Shown in pieces: positions 26,207 through 35,668 of a DNA stretch of 50,422 nt. The notes under the pieces are model-generated. The model worked only from the letters and a program-made list of their open reading frames with translations, was not told the origin of the DNA and ran no database searches. This DNA is from Chromatiales bacterium (GTDB lineage Bacteria > Pseudomonadota > Gammaproteobacteria > Steroidobacterales > GCA-2729495). The stretch lies in contig NZCC01000059.1 of NCBI GenBank assembly GCA_002688175.1, positions 1 through 50,422 of the forward strand, in the 5' to 3' direction. A program made the translations under genes and the position numbers. Numbering within the stretch: the first letter of the stretch is position 1; each line of letters begins with the position of its first letter.

Positions 26207-28285
26207 TTAAGGATTTCTGTTGCACCAGGTCTCCCACATATCTGAATATATATTTTCCAGTGACTGGGTAAATTGTTGTATGTCCATGAGGCTTGAATCA
26301 CACATCTTTTGGCGTAAAGTTTCCCGCAAACGGGTGAGCCGCTGTTGATCAGTGGCCAGGGAGCATGATCGCTCAACATACTCGTCTTCGTTGTCGGCCA
26401 TCAATTCGGGCAGGCCGACATGATGCAGGATGCTGGCACCGACCCGCCCCGCATGGCGATCACCGAGCAGGCTGATGACCGGTACACCCATCCAGAGTGC
26501 TTCGCAAGTTGTCGTCGTGCCGTTGTACGGAAAAGGGTCGAGGCCGATGTCAATTCTGGAATAGGTTGCGAGATGCCCGTCTCTACCCGGTATCAAGCCA
26601 AGCAGGTCCAGACGTTCCGGGGAGATTCCCTGCTTGCCGAACTGCTGCAGATATTGTGCCCTGATTTTCTCATCAGAGAATGTGTTGGACTTCAGGATCA
26701 GGCGCGCACCCCGCGTTGCCGTCAAAATCCGTGACCATACCCGTACAACTTCGGGGGTAATTTTCGGTAGGGCGTTGAAGCTTCCATAGGTAATATGGCC
26801 CTGTTCCAGGCATGGGCCCGCGGTAACCTTCGGATCAGGTTCGTCGGTCTGATAGCAGAGAAAACCGTGCGGCAGCCTGATCAGTTTTTCGGTGTACCAT
26901 CGATCGGCGGTATCCGGTGGATCTGCAATAGCATCCGTTAACCGATAATCCATGCACGCCATTCCTGTTGTATTGGGGTATCCGAGCCAGTTCACCTGAA
27001 TTGGCGCCGGTCTGCGGGCAAATACCAGCAGTCGATTACCTGCCGTGTGCCCGGCAAGGTCGATCAGAATATCGATCTGATCATTACCAATCCGCTCTGC
27101 AGCATCAACATCATCCATGCCGGCGATAGGCACCCAATGGTCCGTCTGCGCACGAAAATCATCGGTGAGATGGTCTTCTTTCATGACATTGGAGTAGCAG
27201 AATACCTCCACCCGATCCCGGTCATGTGCACCGATCAGTTTTCTCGTGAAGTGGGCCACTGAATGTGCCCTGAAATCAGGGGAGATGTAGCCGATCTTCA
27301 GTCGCCTTTTATCATCCCTGGTATTCCTGAAAGCAGACTGGTCTTTCACGATGCCGCCGGCCTGGCGAATTTCAAATTGTGATGCGGCCTCGTATAACTC
27401 CTGTTTCGATGTGTCCGGTAGATAGTTCAATGCCAGCAGTAGGTTTGAGTGAGCCTGTGCATGGTCGGGCTGGATGGCAAGCGCGTTACGATATTCGATA
27501 ATCGCACCGCCCAGATCATTCTGGTCTCTGAGTGCATTGCCCAGGTTATTGTGAGGTGCGACAGATTCCGGTTCGTTTTCAATCGCTTTCTTGTAGCTGG
27601 AAAGTGCCTCATCGAGTCTGCCGAGTCGAATCAAGGTCAGGCCAAGGTTATTGTGAACTCCGGGGTGCCGGGGATGGTTTGTAGCAACTGCTTTGAACAG
27701 TGATGCCGCTTCCCGGTAATCGCCCATTCGATGTAGCGTCACGGCCAGCTGAAATTGAATTTCCGGATCGCTGGCATCGATGATCAGTGCTTTTCGGTAG
27801 GTATCGACTGCTGCGGTGAGTTCTCCCTGCCGCCGTAACACATAACCCAGGTTGATAAACGCGCTGGTGTATTCGGGGCTCTTAGCGATGGCTTGTTGGT
27901 AACAGTCGGCAGCATCAGTCAGTTTGCCCTGCTGCTGATAATTGTTACCCAGATTGAAGTGTGTCACCGAATTGCCAGGGTCCAGTTTGAGCGCTTGTTC
28001 GAAGCAGTCCGCTCCCGCGTGCAGATTGCCGGCACCGCTATACGCGATGCCTATGGCATTGTGAAAAGTCGCCTGGCTCGAATCCAGTTCAATGGCTTTT
28101 TGCAGTTGCGTGATAGCCGATGGATACCGGCCCAGACGAAAACCGATGACGCCCAGCTCAAAATAAACCGAAGAATTTTCCGGTTCCAGGGCAATTACCT
28201 GCTGATACTTCTGTGCGGATTCCTCCAGATGGCCCGACTGCGAGAGTCGGCGAGCCTGGGTCAGCAAATCGGCATCACTTTTCAT
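26207..28285 (-). CDS. SPINDLY/OGT-type TPR glycosyltransferase (GT41), copy 1
   Basis: 692 residues from ATG 28285; a TTG at 28324 is in frame but further inside the upstream gene. The first 290 residues are about eight TPR units (GDYREAASLFKAVATNHPRH and similar). The GT41 catalytic part has RIGYISPDFRAHSVAHF with His341 in the position of the human OGT active-site histidine, IDLAGHTAGNRLLVFARRPAPIQVNWLGYPNTTG, YGSFNALPKITPEV with Lys508 in the position of the UDP-binding lysine, and LDPFPYNGTTTTCEALWMGVPVISL. This family puts GlcNAc or fucose on Ser/Thr of proteins in the cytoplasm. It overlaps the stop of copy 2 by 11 bp. Confidence 0.93.
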   Translation of the reverse strand: MKSDADLLTQARRLSQSGHLEESAQKYQQVIALEPENSSVYFELGVIGFRLGRYPSAITQLQKAIELDSSQATFHNAIGIAYSGAGNLHAGADCFEQALKLDPGNSVTHFNLGNNYQQQGKLTDAADCYQQAIAKSPEYTSAFINLGYVLRRQGELTAAVDTYRKALIIDASDPEIQFQLAVTLHRMGDYREAASLFKAVATNHPRHPGVHNNLGLTLIRLGRLDEALSSYKKAIENEPESVAPHNNLGNALRDQNDLGGAIIEYRNALAIQPDHAQAHSNLLLALNYLPDTSKQELYEAASQFEIRQAGGIVKDQSAFRNTRDDKRRLKIGYISPDFRAHSVAHFTRKLIGAHDRDRVEVFCYSNVMKEDHLTDDFRAQTDHWVPIAGMDDVDAAERIGNDQIDILIDLAGHTAGNRLLVFARRPAPIQVNWLGYPNTTGMACMDYRLTDAIADPPDTADRWYTEKLIRLPHGFLCYQTDEPDPKVTAGPCLEQGHITYGSFNALPKITPEVVRVWSRILTATRGARLILKSNTFSDEKIRAQYLQQFGKQGISPERLDLLGLIPGRDGHLATYSRIDIGLDPFPYNGTTTTCEALWMGVPVISLLGDRHAGRVGASILHHVGLPELMADNEDEYVERSCSLATDQQRLTRLRETLRQKMCDSSLMDIQQFTQSLENIYSDMWETWCNRNP

Positions 28286-30251
28286 TGCACCACGTGAGCC
28301 ACATTTCTCTGTATGCGTGTTCAAGTGATTCGGTGAACAACGTCAGGTCCATTAGTTCCGACTCCAGCATCTGTGGCCGCAGTTCCTTGCGCATCTTAAC
28401 CAGCTTTTGTCTGTCGCCAGCAAGCTCTTTTGCCAGGCTGATGTATTCAGCCTCATTAGCGGCGATCAGTTCCGACAATCCTGCACGGCTCATGATGCTG
28501 GCACCAACCCGGCCGGCATGCCGGTCACCGTGCAGGGCAATAACCGGCACACCCATCAATAATGCCTCACAGGTTGTGGTTGTGCCGTTATACGGAAACG
28601 GATCGAGGCCGATATCAATCTTTGAATATAACGCGAGATGCTCTTTCCGGGTCGGAACGGTGGCGAGCAGATCGACGCGCTCCGGTGAGATGCCATGCTC
28701 GGCAAACTGAAGTGCGCATCGTTCCCTGGTCTTTTCGCCAAGCATCGCACGGGATTTCAGTATCAGGCGCGAACCGGGTGATTGGTGCAGAATCTTCGAC
28801 CAGACCCGGATCACGTCGGGGGTGAGCTTGGGATAATTGTTGAAACTGCCAAACGTGATATGCCCTTGTTTCAGGCAGGGCGGGTCAACTACATCCGGGC
28901 CTGCCTGGTCGGGCTGGTAACAGAGAAAGCCATGTGGCAACCGCACCAGTTGCTCGGAATACAGGTTGTCAGTTTCACCCGGTGGATCAGCAATCGCATC
29001 GGTCAACCGGTAATCCATGTGCGCCATGCCGGTGGTATTTGGGTAGCCAAGCCAGGTCACCTGAACGGGTGCCGGCCGGCGGGCAAACACCAGCAACCGG
29101 TTGTTGCCGGTATGTCCCCCCAGATCAATCAGTATATCGATCTGATCTGCCTTGATTCGGTCAACAACGTCCGCATCCCGCATTCCCGCAATCGACAGCC
29201 AATGGTCTGTCTGTGCCTCAATCTCGCCGGTCATCGCATCCGCTTCAGCTACGTTTGCATAACAGAAGACTTCGATACGGTTCCGCTGGTGTGCATCAGG
29301 CAGATTCCTGATGAACCAGGCGACCGAATGAGTTCGAAAATCAGAGGATAAGTAACCGATTCTAAGTTTCTTTTCCGCTTCTGCTGAATGGTGAAAATCA
29401 GTCTGTCTTGGGGAAAGATCACTGGCATGATCAGCTTCAAACTTTTTTGCCGCCAAATACATCTCATGCTGGGATAGCTGTGGCAAATAATTCAGGGTCA
29501 TCAACAGGTTTGAGTATGCCTGGGCATGGTTTGGTTGATGAACCAGGGCATTGCGGTAGCAGGAGATTGCGCCGTTCGGATCGTTCAGAGCCGTAAGCAA
29601 AGAACCGAGATTATTGTGGATTGCGGCAAAATCAGGCTGCCATTTGAGGGCTTGCCGATAGCTGGTGACGGCCTCATCAAACCTTTCAAGCTTCGTCAAT
29701 ACGACGCCCAGGTTGTAATGAACCTCACGGAAGTCGGGTCGGTGAGCAGCGAGTCGTGTAAACAGTGCGGCCGCTTCCTGATCGTCCCCTAACTGATGAA
29801 GTGTCAGAGCCAGGTTGTGCTGAACATTCGCAGCATCAGGATTGATCGAAAGTGCCTTATGAAGTGCATTGGCCGCAGCAGGGAGTTCGTGTTGCCGAAT
29901 CAGAACTCCACCAAGATTAATGTAGGCCGCCGGGTCATCAGGATCCAGTGCCACCGCCCGTCGGAAGCAGCGGGTTGCCGCGGGCCAGTTTCCGTGTCGA
30001 ACGTGCACTTCTCCCAGGACGTTGTGGAAAACCCAGTTGCCCGAATCAAATTCAATTGCCCGTGAGATTCGCTCGATAGCCGTTTCGTGCTGATCCAGCT
30101 TGAGCGCAATCCTGCCCAGTTCGAAATGGGCCGCCGGATTGTCCGGTTCCAGCGCAAGAATTTGTTCACATTTGTTTTGTGCGGCTTCTGGTTGGCCGGA
30201 CTGCATACATTGATGCGATTGCTTCAATAAATCGACAACTCGGGAATTCAT
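28275..30251 (-). CDS. SPINDLY/OGT-type TPR glycosyltransferase (GT41), copy 2
   Basis: 658 residues from ATG 30251. Same order as its neighbour: about seven TPR units (CEQILALEPDNPAAHFELG, CFRRAVALDPDDPAAYINLG), then RIGYLSSDFRTHSVAWF with the active-site His, IDLGGHTGNNRLLVFARRPAPVQVTWLGYPNTTG, FGSFNNYPKLTPDV with the UDP-binding Lys, and LDPFPYNGTTTTCEALLMGVPVIAL. High similarity to copies 1 and 3 points to gene duplication within the operon. The TPR parts differ more than the catalytic parts, which would let the paralogues choose different protein acceptors (inference). It starts 4 bp after the stop of the MFS-SpeE gene. Confidence 0.93.
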   Translation of the reverse strand: MNSRVVDLLKQSHQCMQSGQPEAAQNKCEQILALEPDNPAAHFELGRIALKLDQHETAIERISRAIEFDSGNWVFHNVLGEVHVRHGNWPAATRCFRRAVALDPDDPAAYINLGGVLIRQHELPAAANALHKALSINPDAANVQHNLALTLHQLGDDQEAAALFTRLAAHRPDFREVHYNLGVVLTKLERFDEAVTSYRQALKWQPDFAAIHNNLGSLLTALNDPNGAISCYRNALVHQPNHAQAYSNLLMTLNYLPQLSQHEMYLAAKKFEADHASDLSPRQTDFHHSAEAEKKLRIGYLSSDFRTHSVAWFIRNLPDAHQRNRIEVFCYANVAEADAMTGEIEAQTDHWLSIAGMRDADVVDRIKADQIDILIDLGGHTGNNRLLVFARRPAPVQVTWLGYPNTTGMAHMDYRLTDAIADPPGETDNLYSEQLVRLPHGFLCYQPDQAGPDVVDPPCLKQGHITFGSFNNYPKLTPDVIRVWSKILHQSPGSRLILKSRAMLGEKTRERCALQFAEHGISPERVDLLATVPTRKEHLALYSKIDIGLDPFPYNGTTTTCEALLMGVPVIALHGDRHAGRVGASIMSRAGLSELIAANEAEYISLAKELAGDRQKLVKMRKELRPQMLESELMDLTLFTESLEHAYREMWLTWCNEK

Positions 30252-30255
30252 ATCA

Positions 30256-33200
30256 TCACTTCGCCAAAGCCTGATTTTTGACTGCGTCCACAAAGGTGAA
30301 GACGGCGGAACCCCTGGGTTCTTGCCGCCATTCAGGGTGTGCCTCGAGCAAGGCGGCTACTGTTTCCAGTGGTGCCCCAATTTTCTTTCGTTGTCCGGTG
30401 GTCAACTGGCGCCTGGCCGCTTGCGCCTGTTTTAAAGTCAGCCTGATCTGTCGGGCAACCTGCGCCGAGGATTCCAGCGCCGCCGGCGCGTCGCCGACAA
30501 TTGCTGCCGCCGTCGCGCGCATAATCAAAATAGATTGAGATATTTCCGACTGCAGCGGGAATTGTTTGTCAATCAATAATAATGCTTCACTGGCCAGTGT
30601 CTGTTTATCAGCAATACCCGGCTGAAGGCGCCATGCTGCACGGATTCTGATGACATCCGCAAACCAGGTATCGGGAATCCGGGCATCGGCCAACGCGCCG
30701 TCCAGTGCAGCTACCCCCGGCCAGTCTCCGGCTCGCTCATGGCTCAATGCGGCTAATAGTGCCGCCGGTACTCCGGTCAGTGCCGTGGCCTCGGCCAGCA
30801 AGCCGCGGGAGCCGGTTCCGGTCAGGACCGCATTGAGCTGAGTGAAAACCAGTGCATACCGAGCCTGTTGATTATCCGGGTCCGCGATCAGCATATTGCG
30901 TAACTGCTGCATCGCGCTGGTTGATTTACCGGTAACCATTGAATGAATCGATTCGACAAGTTGCGCCTGGGAACTGTCGTGAATAGCTGCCGCCATACCG
31001 GGGAGGCGGGAAATGAAGCCCTTTCGTTTGATCAGACGTGTCGACAAATAGAGATAATCGATCGGTTCCCCGGTCGTTTGCAGGTCTGCCCAGAAGTCCG
31101 GGTTGCTTAACGGGTCGATATCGACGATCGACGTGACGAGATCCTGAACAGACATCCCGTCCTGCAGATAACGGCTCTGCGTAGCCATCAGGTTGTGATC
31201 ATCGCTGCTCAAAGGTGCGCCTGCTGCAAATTCCCTGGTGGCAGGTTCGTCCAGCAGCAGTGCTGCCAGCAGATTTTCACGGCCTGCGATACCCACCACG
31301 GGCAAGTGCTCGGCAAGTTCCGGTGTACTGAACGCTCGGGACAATGTTTGTTCTATATTCAGCGGCGCAGCCGATGCAATAAACATCAGCTCGGTCCCGT
31401 CCGGACTATACAGGCGGACATGCTCAAACACATTGGTCAGGGTTGCTGCCAGCGTCCTCAGCAAGTCAGTGTTCAGGAAGCTGGCGCTCATCCACTGGAG
31501 CAGTACGCCATCGGGCGTTAAATGAGCTCGGGCTAGTCGGGCAAACTCCGTGGTGTACAGGTGTGACGCCCCCGGCGTCCAGGGTTGTGAGGGCTGTGAA
31601 ACAATAATGTCGTACTCGCGACTGGTCAGCCGCAGAGCATTGCGTGCGTCATTGATGACCACGGAAACGCGGGGGTCAACCAGCGGGTCTTGCCTGCGCA
31701 GCGGACCCACCAACTGATTCGCGATCATGATCTCTTCTTCGAGTTCCACGACGTGGACTTCACGTATGGTCGGCGGCAGGTGTTCGAGGGCCAGACTGCC
31801 GCCGAGACCAACCATCAGTATAGACTCGGCTTCCGGTCGGGCCGCCACCGGCAGCGAAGTCAGCCAGTTCCAGCCAACAAAGTAAGGTGGCGCACCCCGT
31901 GGGAATATTTGTGCTTCGGGTAGTCCGTTATTTCTCAGCCCATAAGTATTGGACAGCTCGGTCAACCGGACCGTGCTGTTTCGGCCAACACCAAAATACA
32001 GATCATTGCCTGACTGGCTGCTGCTGACCAATGCGCTGGAACCGCGCATGATCGTGTCGGGGCGGTTCGGATGCACGAGCAATGCGATCCCGAGGGTGCC
32101 CATTAGCAAACCCAGTTTCAGCGGCAGAGAACGGGTTGCCACCAGGGTTGCTACGGCCAGGGCCAGGGCAAGGTTCACTAATACGGCAAAGCGAATGGCT
32201 CCCTCGAATCCCAGGCCGGGTATCAGGAAAAAGCCGGCGACGATCGCACCGATGATGGCTCCGGATGTGTTCCAGGCATAAACGCGGGCCGTGCACTTCG
32301 CCGCCAACGGCGCGTCGGGACTCAGGATGCGTACCGCCATGGGAAACGTCAGCCCGATACAGATGGCGGGTGGCAATAGCACCGAGGCCGCCAGTATCAC
32401 ATTGGAGAGCAGCCCCTTTGTCGGCGGCAATAGTTCATCGAGAAAGAAAAACACCAGCAGGGAAATTGCAGCGATCGCAACCTGGGTTTCGACGAACGCG
32501 TTTGCTGCCTGCCGGCGCGTTCGGGCAAAGCGGCCCGCCGCTGCTCCGCCAAGCGCTATGCCGGTCAGAAATGCAGCCAGCATCGTGGCAAACGCGTAAA
32601 TACTGCTGCCTGTTACGTGGCTTAGCAGGCGGGTCCACAGCACCTCGTAGATGAATGTGTTGGCCCCGGAGATCAGCATGACCGGTAATATCCATGCCGG
32701 CTGTTGCGCCAGTGACTCGCGCCATGACCGGGTTGTCGACAATAATGGCTGCAGGCAGTCAGCGAAAAAAGTCGGAGCTGAAGTGGATGCCGACTGTTTT
32801 GGTATGGCGTGCATCGCCGGGAAGTGCTTCGTCGCCATCGCCGCGATGACAAATATAAGTACATTCACCGCCACGCCGACCCACACCGTTCCCCTGAGTC
32901 CAAGGGAACCCAGCAGAAAGAATCCGGCAATCACCGCACCGGCCACGGCACCGGCCGTGTTGATGCCATAGAGCAGGGCAACTCGGGGGCCGATTTGGTC
33001 ATCCTCTCTGACCACCGAGCGCATCAGCACCGGTAGCGTTGCGCCCATCAGCCCTGTGGGAATCGTCAGGATCAGAAACCCGGCCAGCAGGTAGAACAGC
33101 GACTGACCCAGGCCCCGGGCATCCGGCGGTAGCGGCTGATTACCGAGGATTGTGGCATACAGTGTTCCGGCCCAGTCCAGAGCCATCGGTACGCACAACG

Positions 33201-33486
33201 CCGTCGCTGCAATACCCGCTTCGAGCAGTCCGTATACGAGTACCGGGCGGGAAATTCGTCCAACCAGGGGTTCGGCTACGGCAGCCCCGAGTGCGAGTCC
33301 GCCCATGTATACGGCCAGAACCATGGCCACGGCCAGCTCCGAGGTGCCGAACGCAACCGAGAACTCTCTCAGCCAGGCCGTCTGATAAAGGAGGGCTGCA
33401 AATCCGGAAAGAAAAAAACAGACTGATATTATCGTTAACAGGCTTCGAGGATATCGAGTCAACACAGCACCCAAAATACAGATCAT
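30256..33486 (-). CDS. Giant MFS-spermidine synthase-like-TPR fusion protein
   Basis: 1076 residues. Residues about 1-505 are twelve or more membrane helices in two similar halves (GFAALLYQTAWLREFS, then GANTFIYEVLWTRLLS). About 545-760 is a spermidine-synthase-like Rossmann domain: ILMVGLGGSLALEHL, VHVVELEEEI, VINDARNALRL and IIVSQPSQPW. The catalytic Asp of true aminopropyltransferases (DSSDP) is replaced by SQPSQPW, as in other members of this fused family. About 770-1076 is a helical TPR-like tail. The fused family is widespread but its reaction is not established; an SAM- or decarboxylated-SAM-dependent step at the inner membrane fits. It lies inside the OGT operon, so a link to glycan or protein modification is likely (inference). 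Confidence 0.85.
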   Translation of the reverse strand: MICILGAVLTRYPRSLLTIISVCFFLSGFAALLYQTAWLREFSVAFGTSELAVAMVLAVYMGGLALGAAVAEPLVGRISRPVLVYGLLEAGIAATALCVPMALDWAGTLYATILGNQPLPPDARGLGQSLFYLLAGFLILTIPTGLMGATLPVLMRSVVREDDQIGPRVALLYGINTAGAVAGAVIAGFFLLGSLGLRGTVWVGVAVNVLIFVIAAMATKHFPAMHAIPKQSASTSAPTFFADCLQPLLSTTRSWRESLAQQPAWILPVMLISGANTFIYEVLWTRLLSHVTGSSIYAFATMLAAFLTGIALGGAAAGRFARTRRQAANAFVETQVAIAAISLLVFFFLDELLPPTKGLLSNVILAASVLLPPAICIGLTFPMAVRILSPDAPLAAKCTARVYAWNTSGAIIGAIVAGFFLIPGLGFEGAIRFAVLVNLALALAVATLVATRSLPLKLGLLMGTLGIALLVHPNRPDTIMRGSSALVSSSQSGNDLYFGVGRNSTVRLTELSNTYGLRNNGLPEAQIFPRGAPPYFVGWNWLTSLPVAARPEAESILMVGLGGSLALEHLPPTIREVHVVELEEEIMIANQLVGPLRRQDPLVDPRVSVVINDARNALRLTSREYDIIVSQPSQPWTPGASHLYTTEFARLARAHLTPDGVLLQWMSASFLNTDLLRTLAATLTNVFEHVRLYSPDGTELMFIASAAPLNIEQTLSRAFSTPELAEHLPVVGIAGRENLLAALLLDEPATREFAAGAPLSSDDHNLMATQSRYLQDGMSVQDLVTSIVDIDPLSNPDFWADLQTTGEPIDYLYLSTRLIKRKGFISRLPGMAAAIHDSSQAQLVESIHSMVTGKSTSAMQQLRNMLIADPDNQQARYALVFTQLNAVLTGTGSRGLLAEATALTGVPAALLAALSHERAGDWPGVAALDGALADARIPDTWFADVIRIRAAWRLQPGIADKQTLASEALLLIDKQFPLQSEISQSILIMRATAAAIVGDAPAALESSAQVARQIRLTLKQAQAARRQLTTGQRKKIGAPLETVAALLEAHPEWRQEPRGSAVFTFVDAVKNQALAK

Positions 33487-33528
33487 TCAATTTGCGGATG
33501 ATACATCCTATCCTGAATGCCGGTCAGC

Positions 33529-35574
33529 TTAGCGCTTGGCATTACACCATGTGACCCACATTTTTCTGTAGGCGTCTTCAAGTGTTTCGGTGAACAGCGG
33601 CAGGTTCATCAGCGTCGATTCGCGTATCTGTGGTCGCAGCGCTTTGCGCAGCGTAACCAGTCTTTCGGTGTCACCGGCGAGTCTTTTCGCCAGTGCAACA
33701 TATTCATCTTCGCTATCGACGGTCAGTTCCGTTAATCCAATGTGATGGTGGATGCTGGCGCCAACCCGTCCGGCGTGTCGGTTGCCGCGCAATGATATGA
33801 CGGGTACGCCCATCCACAATGCTTCACAGGTCGTGGTTGTGCCATTGTATGGAAAGGGATCAAGGCTTATGTCAACTTTGGAGTACACTTTCATGTGGTC
33901 TTTTCTGTGTGGCGTGGCGTTGACCAGATCGATGCGATCCCGGGTAATGCCATTCTCGCCAAATGCCTGTAGCAATCTCGTTTTCGTGGTTTCATCCTCG
34001 AGCGCATTGGCCTTCATGATGAGTCGTGCCCCCGGAGTACCGGTTAGTATTTGTGACCAAACCCGTACGACCTCGGATGTCACCTTTTTAATAGTGTTGA
34101 ATGAACCAAAAGTGACATGCCCCTGTTTCAGACAGGGTGGTGGTGAAACTACAGGGATTGATTCGTCATTCTGGTAGCACAAAAAGCCATGCTCCAGCCG
34201 AACCAGTTTCTCGGCATGCAGTGGGTCGGCATCTCCGTTCGGGTCTGCCACCGCATCCGTCAGGCGATAGTCCATCACCTTTATTCCTGTCGTATTGGGA
34301 TACCCGAGCCAGCTAACTTGGATGGGCGCCGGCTTGCGGGCAAAAACCAGCAGCCGGTTGTTTGCCGTATGCCCGGCAAGATCAATCAGAATATCGATCC
34401 CATCCTGCCGAATACGTGCCGCAACTTCGTCGTTTTCCATCGCCGTAATAGACAGCCAGTGATCGGTCTGGGTCTGAAATTGCCCGGTCAGGTCATCGGG
34501 CCTGTCAACATCGGCGTAACAGTATACTGTGACGGCTTCCCGGTTATGCTGCCCCGGAAGTTTTCGGGTGAAAAATGCTACGGAATGCTCGCGAAAATCA
34601 GGTGATAGATAACCAATCCGGAGCACCTTCTTTTTATTCCTGGAATTGCGGAACGGCTTCCGGCCCTGAAGTAACCCTCTGGCATGTTGTGAGTCGAACT
34701 TCAGTGACTCCTCGTAGAGTTGCTTCTGTGTTACCCCTGAGAAATAGTTCATGGTCAACAGAAGGTTCGAATGTACCCTGGAGTTGCCAGGCTCGATTTC
34801 CAGGGCTTTCCTGAAACAATCCATAGCTGCATCCAGATCATTTCGAGCCAGCAGTGCGCCACCCAGACTGTTGTGGGCCAGTGCGAAATCCGGTTGTCTC
34901 GCAATCGCTTGATTGTAATGGACAATGGCTTCATCGGTTTGCTCCAGTTGCCTCAGCGCAAGACCGAGTCTGTGGTGCAGCAGAACCAGGCTGGCCTGAT
35001 TTTCCGGAGTATCGGCCCCTGCCCGCAGTGCTTTTTCATATGTTTTGACTGCAGTTTTGTGGTCACGTTGCTGGTCCAGTATGCCTGCCAGATTGAGGTA
35101 TGCGGGCAGGTAGGTTGAGTTTACCGATATGGCTTTACGGTAACTGCGTGTCGCCTCGGCCAGATCGCCACCTTGCTGGAAGCAATTCCCGAGGTTGCTA
35201 TGGGCCGCCGGGTCCTTCGGGTCCAGCGCTATGGCCTGTCGAAAACATGGCACAGCATCGGGCAGTTGGCCGAGATTGCAGTAGGCAATTCCCAGCCCCT
35301 GGTGAAAACTCGGCTGGCTCGAATCGAGTTCTATCGCTTTTGAAAAATAGCCGACCGCGAGTTCCGGTCTGCCTTGCTGGACGGCGATTCCGCCCAGCAC
35401 ATTGTAAGCCCCGGCATTTCCCGGTTCAGTGGCGAGTACCTGGTTGCAGATCTGCTGTGCCTGGTCTGGCTGACCCGCCTGCAGTAGTCGACGTGCCCGC
35501 GTAATTTCCGGGTGGGCGGGCAAGGGTTTTCGAGAACTCATCCCCGGAATGAACCTCGCGATCAGGCGAAGCAT
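33529..35574 (-). CDS. SPINDLY/OGT-type TPR glycosyltransferase (GT41), copy 3
   Basis: 681 residues; ATG at 35574 with GGGGGAA 9 nt upstream, so the start is well supported. Eight TPR units (CNQVLATEPGNAGAYNVLG, CFRQAIALDPKDPAAHSNLG, YEKALRAGADTPENQASLVL) precede a catalytic part with RIGYLSPDFREHSVAFF (active-site His), IDLAGHTANNRLLVFARKPAPIQVSWLGYPNTTG, FGSFNTIKKVTSEV (UDP-binding Lys) and LDPFPYNGTTTTCEALWMGVPVISL. It would glycosylate proteins on Ser/Thr in the cytoplasm. It is the first gene of the five-gene operon running to 25114 and is divergent from secB; the MFS-SpeE gene follows 42 bp later. Confidence 0.93.
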   Translation of the reverse strand: MLRLIARFIPGMSSRKPLPAHPEITRARRLLQAGQPDQAQQICNQVLATEPGNAGAYNVLGGIAVQQGRPELAVGYFSKAIELDSSQPSFHQGLGIAYCNLGQLPDAVPCFRQAIALDPKDPAAHSNLGNCFQQGGDLAEATRSYRKAISVNSTYLPAYLNLAGILDQQRDHKTAVKTYEKALRAGADTPENQASLVLLHHRLGLALRQLEQTDEAIVHYNQAIARQPDFALAHNSLGGALLARNDLDAAMDCFRKALEIEPGNSRVHSNLLLTMNYFSGVTQKQLYEESLKFDSQHARGLLQGRKPFRNSRNKKKVLRIGYLSPDFREHSVAFFTRKLPGQHNREAVTVYCYADVDRPDDLTGQFQTQTDHWLSITAMENDEVAARIRQDGIDILIDLAGHTANNRLLVFARKPAPIQVSWLGYPNTTGIKVMDYRLTDAVADPNGDADPLHAEKLVRLEHGFLCYQNDESIPVVSPPPCLKQGHVTFGSFNTIKKVTSEVVRVWSQILTGTPGARLIMKANALEDETTKTRLLQAFGENGITRDRIDLVNATPHRKDHMKVYSKVDISLDPFPYNGTTTTCEALWMGVPVISLRGNRHAGRVGASIHHHIGLTELTVDSEDEYVALAKRLAGDTERLVTLRKALRPQIRESTLMNLPLFTETLEDAYRKMWVTWCNAKR

Positions 35575-35600
35575 GGTTTACAGTTCCCCCACCCATCGGG

Positions 35601-35628
35601 TTGTCACATGACAGTAAATTGCTATGCT
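35601..35628 (+). promoter_or_regulatory. Candidate promoter for secB
   Basis: TTGTCA (35601-35606), 16-nt spacer, TATGCT (35623-35628), about 40 bp before the secB ATG. The -35 box forms part of an inverted repeat TGTCA-CA-TGACA that could be an operator shared with the divergent OGT operon. Confidence 0.35.
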
Positions 35629-35668
35629 GTCCTCCATGAGTGCCTGGTTAATATATAGAGCCTGAAAT

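Noticed and set aside
26420-35504. Many plus-strand open frames opposite the OGT and MFS-SpeE genes
   Set aside because: They mirror the repeated TPR and catalytic coding sequence on the other strand, lack ribosome sites and recognisable domains.
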